From assembly GCF_021353265.1 (NCBI RefSeq), contig NZ_JAJTWU010000006.1, forward strand, positions 124,001 to 188,000: 64,000 nucleotides of DNA. Reading direction: 5' to 3'. The position numbers and the translations under genes were made by a program. The notes under the pieces are model-generated. The model was not told the origin of the DNA and ran no database searches. It worked only from the letters and a program-made list of their open reading frames with translations. Source of the stretch: Pelomonas cellulosilytica. GTDB lineage: Bacteria; Pseudomonadota; Gammaproteobacteria; Burkholderiales; Burkholderiaceae_C. Numbering within the stretch: position 1 is the first letter of the stretch; the number at the start of each line of letters is the position of its first letter. Below are positions 59,203 through 64,000 of the stretch, in pieces.

Positions 59203-59538
59203 GCAGTCCCAACAACCACCGCCTCCGAAACGTCATATATGCACGCCTTGCCCGGCGACAGGGCTGCACCTCAAACGTGCAGCTGCCGTGCAGGTTTGAA
59301 AAGAATCGCATGCAAAGCCCCGTTCGACGGGCGCGCCCCACCGGTTAGCTGGTCGGTTACGCCGCCTTCGTGAACAACTTGACGCGCACCGTCTTGATGC
59401 GCGCGCCGGGCATGGCAACCGCGCAACACCCCATTCATCCCACAGATCCGCGCACCGCGCGGACCTGAGCAGCGCCCTCGCCCCGTCGCCGTACCTGGCG
59501 CGGGACGTCCACCCTTACCTGAACCCGAGGAACCACCC

Positions 59539-60816
59539 ATGAGGACTCTCACCTCCTTCACGCGCCGCCCTGCGGCCACCGCCGCAGCGGCCCTGGCCGC
59601 CACCCTCATGCTGGCACTCCCGGCGGCCCAGGCTGCCGATGCCGGCGCACTCAGCTACAAGGTCTACGGCTTCGTCAATGCGGAGATCGAATCCGTCGAG
59701 GCCAAGGGTGGCACGACGCCTTATCGGCAACGCGGCCGTGTGACGGACGGCAACTCCCGCCTGGGCGTCTACAGCAGCTTCGCCGTCGATGCGGAGCTCA
59801 AGGCCGTGCTGCAGCTCGAAGCCAGCCTGAACAACTTCGACCAGGGCGGCATCGGCGACAACGGCTCCACGTCCACGCTGACCTCGCGCAACAGCTATGT
59901 CGGCCTGGAGCATGTCCGCTTCGGCCGCCTGCTTGTAGGCAACTACGACTCCGCGTACCGCAGCCTCGTCGGCTCGGGCGGCGCGCTCGGTGGCAACCTC
60001 GGCCTGAGTGTCCAGGGGCTGGACCTGTGGAACAACACGTCCGCCCAGGTCAGCGGCAACGCCTACAGCGTGTTCAGCCGTGGCGAGGCCCGCTACAAGA
60101 ACTCGGTCCACTACTTCTCCCCGGTGTGGAACGGCCTGCAGGCGGCGGCCTCCTACGGCTTCGACGAGTCACGCAACGGCGGGCTGAATCGCGGCCGCTT
60201 CTCTCTAGCTGCCAAGTACAGCCTGGGCCCGCTGCAGATCGGCGTGGGTCTGGACCAGCAGCAAAGCACCGGCGTCGACATCGACAAGGGCTTGCAGGGC
60301 TGGGGCTTCCGCACGACCGGCCAGGACGGCGCCAACACGCGCTTTGCCAAGATCGTCGCGCTTTATGACCTGCCAACCGGCACGACGCTGGGCCTGGGCG
60401 TGGAACAGGCCCGCTACGGCTTCCAGCAGTTCGTGCCGCCGGGCCCGGGCAATATCTACCCGACGCTGAACACCGGCCGCATGAACCAGACCGGCACGAT
60501 GGCGTCCATCGCCCAACGCGTTGGCGAGCGCACGACGCTGATGGCTTCGGTCGGCACGCTCGGCCGCCTGAGCAATGCCGCCGTGGGCGCGCCGGATGAC
60601 TACCGCGCCTCGCAGGCCTCGGTCGGCGCCAAGTTGCGCCTGAACGACCTGCTGACCGTCTACGCCTACGGCACCCGCATCCGCAACCACTCGCAGCAAG
60701 GCGTGAACCTCGGCCAGGCCCCGCTGTACAGCGCGAACGCCGGCAGCGCCGACGCCTACCTGTCGCCCGGCGACAGCCCGCGCGCCTTCGGCGTGGGCCT
60801 GATCGCCAGCTTCTGA
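59539..60816 (+). CDS. Outer-membrane general porin (Burkholderiales trimeric type)
   Basis: 425 residues with a signal peptide (TAAAALAATLMLALPAAQA, cut near residue 33). Beta-barrel pattern throughout, with the porin hallmarks LSYKVYGFVNAEIESV, GRVTDGNSRLGVYSSFAVDAELKAVLQLE, SRNSYVGLEHVRFGRLLVGNYDSAYRSL (loop-3 area) and a terminal Phe (GVGLIASF), the BAM recognition end. It lies directly upstream of the polygalacturonase lipoprotein and probably admits its products. Confidence 0.92.
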   Translation: MRTLTSFTRRPAATAAAALAATLMLALPAAQAADAGALSYKVYGFVNAEIESVEAKGGTTPYRQRGRVTDGNSRLGVYSSFAVDAELKAVLQLEASLNNFDQGGIGDNGSTSTLTSRNSYVGLEHVRFGRLLVGNYDSAYRSLVGSGGALGGNLGLSVQGLDLWNNTSAQVSGNAYSVFSRGEARYKNSVHYFSPVWNGLQAAASYGFDESRNGGLNRGRFSLAAKYSLGPLQIGVGLDQQQSTGVDIDKGLQGWGFRTTGQDGANTRFAKIVALYDLPTGTTLGLGVEQARYGFQQFVPPGPGNIYPTLNTGRMNQTGTMASIAQRVGERTTLMASVGTLGRLSNAAVGAPDDYRASQASVGAKLRLNDLLTVYAYGTRIRNHSQQGVNLGQAPLYSANAGSADAYLSPGDSPRAFGVGLIASF

Positions 60817-60858
60817 TCGCCTCTGAAGTCGACCTTCACCTTTTCATTGAGACAAGAC

Positions 60859-62961
60859 ATGCATTCCCACAAGACCCTGGGCCAGCTCGCCGGGCTGAGC
60901 CTGGCCACGCTGAGCCTGGTACTCAGCGCCTGCGGCGGCGGCGGTGACAACCCCACCACGGCCGTCAGCTACGACACCGCCAAGCCTTTCCAGGTCGGCA
61001 CCACGTCCTTCGATCCGGACCTGCCGGCGGAGCCCACGCTGCCCACCAGCGCGCAGGTTTGCGCAACGCTGGAAGCCAGCGACAAGTACGTCAAGCGTCC
61101 TGACGGTGCCTTGCCGCCGGAAGCCGACCCGTCCGTCAGCGGCAACCGCGTGGCCATCACGCCGGCCGTTGCGAACCCCGACCAGGCCCGCATCCAGGCC
61201 GCGCTGGACGCCTGCGGCGCCGGCGTGGACAGCGAGGTCGGCGCGGCAATCGCCAGTGCAGACGCCGCCGCGACGGCCGACCAGAAGGCCGCCGCCGTGG
61301 CTAACAAGAACATCTCCGGCGTCAGCGGCGAGGAGCTCGCCAAGCCCAAGTACAAGGCCAGCAAGTTCGCCGTGCGGCTGGTGGTCAGCAGCACCGGCGC
61401 GGGCAACGCCTTCATCTCCGGCCCGCTGACGCTGCCCTCCGGCGTCACTCTGTGGATCGACAAGGGCGTCACGCTGTTCGCCAGCCGCGACGTCATGCTC
61501 TACAACGGCGGTGCCACGACCTATTGCGGTAACACGCAAGTCGGCGCCAAGGCCGGCAGCTCGGGCAACTGCAAGCCGCTGATCGGCGGCAGCAACCTCG
61601 TGAACTCCGCGGTCATGGGCGATGGTGCCATCGACAGCCGCGCCTACGCCGAGATTGTCACGAGCAATCGGTTCTACCCGATGATGAAGGTCGACCTGAC
61701 CTGCTCCAACACGTACGCGGCCTACGCGACGAGCACCTTTGCGGCCGACGGCACGCCCTGCGACAACGGCGGCACCGTGGTGGACTCGAAGTCCACCGTG
61801 CGCAACATGACCTGGTGGGATCTGGCCTACCTGGGCAACATGGTGGAGAACGGCACGACCGGCGCGGCGTCGCAGTCCAACTTCCGCATGATGGTCTTCA
61901 ACTACGCGAAGAACCTGACGCTCTACCGCATCACGCTGAACAACAGCGCCAACTTCCATGTCGTGCCCTCGGGCATCGACGGGTTCACGGTCTGGGGCGT
62001 CAAGGTGCAGACGCCATCGCGCGCGGCCTTCGCCAACCCGGCCGGCAACGGCAACCCGCTCTACACCGGCGAAACCTTCAACGAAGACAACGTCAAGAAC
62101 ACCGACGCCTTCGACCCGGGCTCCGCCGGCGGCCTCGCCAGCAACAAGCTGACCACTGGCAGCACGACGACCTCCGCTGCCGCGATGTCGTTCGACGGCT
62201 ACCTGAAGAACGTCGTGTTCGCGTACAACTTCATCTCCACCGGGGATGACGACATCGCGATCAAGGGCAGCCAGAACCCCAGCCCCAAGGGCTCTGGGCT
62301 GATCGGCGTGGACGGCGACCGCGATGCGCGCAGCGACCGCAAGTACGGCTTCATCATTGCGCACAACCACATCTACTGGGGCCACGGCATCTCGGTGGGC
62401 AGCGAGACCAATGCCGGCGTCGCCAACATCCACGTCTACGACAACAGCTTCGACGGGGCCGAGGAAGCGCTGCGCATCAAGTCCGACTACGCACGCGGCG
62501 GCGAGGTCTACAACGTGACCTACACGAACATCTGTGCACGCAACACGCTCAACGCGCTGCTGTTCACGCCGTACTACAGCACCAAGGCGTTGCCGAGTTC
62601 GGGCCCGCTGATCCCGAACTTCCACGACATCACGATCAACAACATGCTGATCGAAGGTTCGAGCAAGCTGCGCTTCGAAGGCTTCCAGGCCAACACCGGC
62701 GGCCTCAGCAACCCGGCCAATCCGCTGGTCATGGCGCTGAACAACGTCATCGCGGCCAAGCCCGACGCGATGAGCGTGACGGCGTCGGACGCCAAGCTGA
62801 CCCTCAAGGGCACCAACCTGCCGCTGGTCTCCGATGCCGACCGCCGCATCGAGGTCACCGGCCAGGCCACGCAAGCCGTCGATGCCAGCAAGGTCATCGA
62901 CTGCAGCAAGGCCTACGTGGACTTCCCAACGCTGACCAGCCCGGGCGGCACCAGCTGGTAA
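60859..62961 (+). CDS. GH28 polygalacturonase-type lipoprotein
   Basis: 700 residues from ATG 60859 (TTG four codons earlier is possible). Lipoprotein signal with lipobox LSAC (TLSLVLSACGGGG). The parallel beta-helix contains the GH28 active site: Asp463-Asp465 in STGDDDIAIKG, His509 in GHGISVGSE, Arg539 and Lys541 in LRIKSDYARG. Should cleave polygalacturonate or related pectic chains at the cell surface or in the periplasm. An N-terminal ~140 residues of Ala-rich sequence are extra to the family. Directly behind a porin and ahead of an FCD-type GntR regulator. Confidence 0.9.
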   Translation: MHSHKTLGQLAGLSLATLSLVLSACGGGGDNPTTAVSYDTAKPFQVGTTSFDPDLPAEPTLPTSAQVCATLEASDKYVKRPDGALPPEADPSVSGNRVAITPAVANPDQARIQAALDACGAGVDSEVGAAIASADAAATADQKAAAVANKNISGVSGEELAKPKYKASKFAVRLVVSSTGAGNAFISGPLTLPSGVTLWIDKGVTLFASRDVMLYNGGATTYCGNTQVGAKAGSSGNCKPLIGGSNLVNSAVMGDGAIDSRAYAEIVTSNRFYPMMKVDLTCSNTYAAYATSTFAADGTPCDNGGTVVDSKSTVRNMTWWDLAYLGNMVENGTTGAASQSNFRMMVFNYAKNLTLYRITLNNSANFHVVPSGIDGFTVWGVKVQTPSRAAFANPAGNGNPLYTGETFNEDNVKNTDAFDPGSAGGLASNKLTTGSTTTSAAAMSFDGYLKNVVFAYNFISTGDDDIAIKGSQNPSPKGSGLIGVDGDRDARSDRKYGFIIAHNHIYWGHGISVGSETNAGVANIHVYDNSFDGAEEALRIKSDYARGGEVYNVTYTNICARNTLNALLFTPYYSTKALPSSGPLIPNFHDITINNMLIEGSSKLRFEGFQANTGGLSNPANPLVMALNNVIAAKPDAMSVTASDAKLTLKGTNLPLVSDADRRIEVTGQATQAVDASKVIDCSKAYVDFPTLTSPGGTSW

Positions 62962-63025
62962 GCCCCGGCCCCTGGGGCAACTCCGCGGCCTGCGCCACGG
63001 GGCGACCCGGATAATTCCGCGATCT

Positions 63026-63064
63026 GGCGGCCCGCCTTCTTTCGGGGACGGGCCGCCTTCACTT
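63026..63064 (+). terminator. Hairpin terminator after the GH28 gene
   Basis: GGCGGCCCG (63026-63034) and CGGGCCGCC (63049-63057) pair perfectly over 9 bp with a 14-nt loop, followed by TTCACTTT. It separates the GH28 gene from the GntR gene at 63077. Confidence 0.65.
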
Positions 63065-63076
63065 TCGCCCATCAAA

Positions 63077-63799
63077 GTGACGATTCCACGCAAACCCGAG
63101 ACCGCCGAGCCAGGTGCAGCCAGCGCTTCCCAGCGCGTCTACCTCGACCTGCGGCGGCGCATTCTCGAATTGGAGATGCCGCCCGGATCGCGCGTGGTGG
63201 AGCTGGAAATAGCCGCCCTGCACGGCGTGAGCCGCACGCCGGTGCACGAGGCGGTTCAGCGGCTGGCGGACGAAGGCCTGATCGACATCGTCCAGCGGGT
63301 GGGCACCTTCGTGTCGCGCATCCCGGTGGACGAGCTCGAGGAAGCGTTGCTCGTGCGCTCCGCGCTCGAAGTGGCCATCGTCGAGAAGGTGGTGGCGCGC
63401 ATCGACAGCCACAAGCTGGCCTTGCTGGACGACGTGCTCGAACGCGAGCGCCGCTGCCTGCTGGCGGGCGACAGCCAGTCCTTCCATGAGGCCGACGACG
63501 CCTTCCACGCGACGCTGGCCGACATTGCCGGACTCCCCGGCGTGTGGCGCAACATCCTGCAGGTGAAGATGCAGATCGACCGCGTGAGGCGGCTGACGGC
63601 GCCGATCGAAGGCCGCATGGCCAGCACGCTGGAAGGGCACGCCGAAGTGCTGCAGGCGCTGAACCTAGGCGACGCGGAACTCGCCAAGCAGGCCATGCGC
63701 AGGCACCTAGACCGTCTGATGCCGGCCATCGGCATCACACGGGCCTTCAGGCCTGACTATTTCGTCAACCGCGCGCTGCCAGCGGCGGGCGTCGCCTGA
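63077..63799 (+). CDS. GntR-family regulator, FadR subfamily (FCD domain)
   Basis: 240 residues from GTG 63077. Winged helix at 18-85 (RVYLDLRRRILELEMPPGSRVVELEIAALHGVSRTPVHEAVQRLADEGLIDI). All-helical FCD ligand domain from ~92, with metal-ligand candidates Asp/His in ADDAFHATL, EGHAEVL and MRRHLDRLM. FCD regulators often sense uronates or other organic acids (ExuR/UxuR are members), which suits the GH28-porin neighbourhood; the effector is inferred. Confidence 0.9.
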   Translation: MTIPRKPETAEPGAASASQRVYLDLRRRILELEMPPGSRVVELEIAALHGVSRTPVHEAVQRLADEGLIDIVQRVGTFVSRIPVDELEEALLVRSALEVAIVEKVVARIDSHKLALLDDVLERERRCLLAGDSQSFHEADDAFHATLADIAGLPGVWRNILQVKMQIDRVRRLTAPIEGRMASTLEGHAEVLQALNLGDAELAKQAMRRHLDRLMPAIGITRAFRPDYFVNRALPAAGVA

Positions 63800-63833
63800 A
63801 CCCCGCCGCACGCAGCGCTGGCGGCCGGCATCA

Positions 63834-64000
63834 CTACGACGCGGATGGCTGTTCCGCGCCCTCTTCCAGCGGCCAGTCACGGATGTAGGCCTTGAGCATG
63901 CGGTTCTCGAAGTCTTGGCTGTCCACCACGGCCTTGGCGACGTCGTAGAAGGAGATCACCCCCATCAGCGTGCGGCCGTTGAGCACCGGCATGTAGCGCG
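63834..64000 (-). CDS. CBS-domain protein, C-terminal end (runs off the window)
   Basis: Only the last ~55 codons are visible on the minus strand: RYMPVLNGRTLMGVISFYDV, AKAVVDSQDFENRMLKAYIRDW, then an acidic tail and stop at 63834. The G-x-V-S-x-x-D wording (LMGVISFYDVAKAV) is the end of a CBS domain. The rest, probably a second CBS motif, lies beyond the edge. Confidence 0.7.
   Translation of the reverse strand, partial: RYMPVLNGRTLMGVISFYDVAKAVVDSQDFENRMLKAYIRDWPLEEGAEQPSAS

Noticed and set aside
60859-62961. Pectate lyase instead of polygalacturonase
   Set aside because: The GDDD, GHG-x-S and R-I-K motifs in order are those of GH28 hydrolases, not of the calcium-dependent lyases.

Overview
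The window is high-GC chromosomal DNA from a betaproteobacterium, most likely a Burkholderiales member of the Roseateles/Mitsuaria/Pelomonas/Rubrivivax group. This is inferred from gene content and protein flavour: a smc/queF/dapC-dapD neighbourhood, a trimeric Burkholderiales-type porin, LpxL-LpxO, a PEP-CTERM protein and an OhrR/Ohr pair. No comparison could be run. No rRNA, tRNA, CRISPR array or prophage was recognised. Apart from one decayed IS630-type element, this is ordinary dense chromosome, with many 4-bp start/stop overlaps.

Left part (1-13.7 kb): the 5' part of smc is divergent from a tightly packed queF-dapC-dapD-pilU-like-prmB-yheS run (deazaguanine reduction, lysine/DAP synthesis, pilus retraction ATPase, L3 methyltransferase, ABC-F ribosome factor). 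A scar follows at 7.77-8.64 kb, where a frameshifted IS630 transposase runs into the 3' end of a 5'-nucleotidase gene. Next come a secreted protein, DUF1304, ohrR-ohr with a clear operator, a PEP-CTERM phytase-like protein, and asparaginase divergent from lexA across two LexA boxes.

Middle part (13.7-35.9 kb): a broken DUF72 gene, an LpxL-LpxO lipid A pair, a 1,090-residue beta-propeller amidohydrolase, and a tandem glycine riboswitch controlling gcvT-gcvH-gcvP with sdaA behind. Together the last set converts glycine through serine to pyruvate. Then follow a NodB deacetylase, an NRDE protein, a secreted SGNH acetylesterase, a Pro/Ala-rich repeat protein, a second, intact DUF72 gene, and a LysR/quinone-oxidoreductase divergent pair.

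35.9-42.5 kb is the most accessory-looking stretch. A leaderless-looking subtilase and a small protein with a QLPPPDS tail lie between a ROK regulator gene and a decayed direct-repeat copy of that gene's 3' end. ROK is divergent from an ExuT-like MFS transporter. A coupled small-protein pair and a periplasmic HExxH protein follow.

Right part (42.5-64 kb): a complete thiC-thiO-thiS-thiG-thiDE thiamin operon on the minus strand, with a TPP riboswitch and a good promoter. It is followed by a patatin lipoprotein, a TraB/TIKI-like membrane protein, an RND efflux pair with a textbook terminator, aroC, a chemoreceptor, and a porin-polygalacturonase-GntR(FCD) cluster. The last cluster suggests pectin/galacturonate use, possibly together with the distant ExuT-like transporter. 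The window ends inside a CBS-domain gene.
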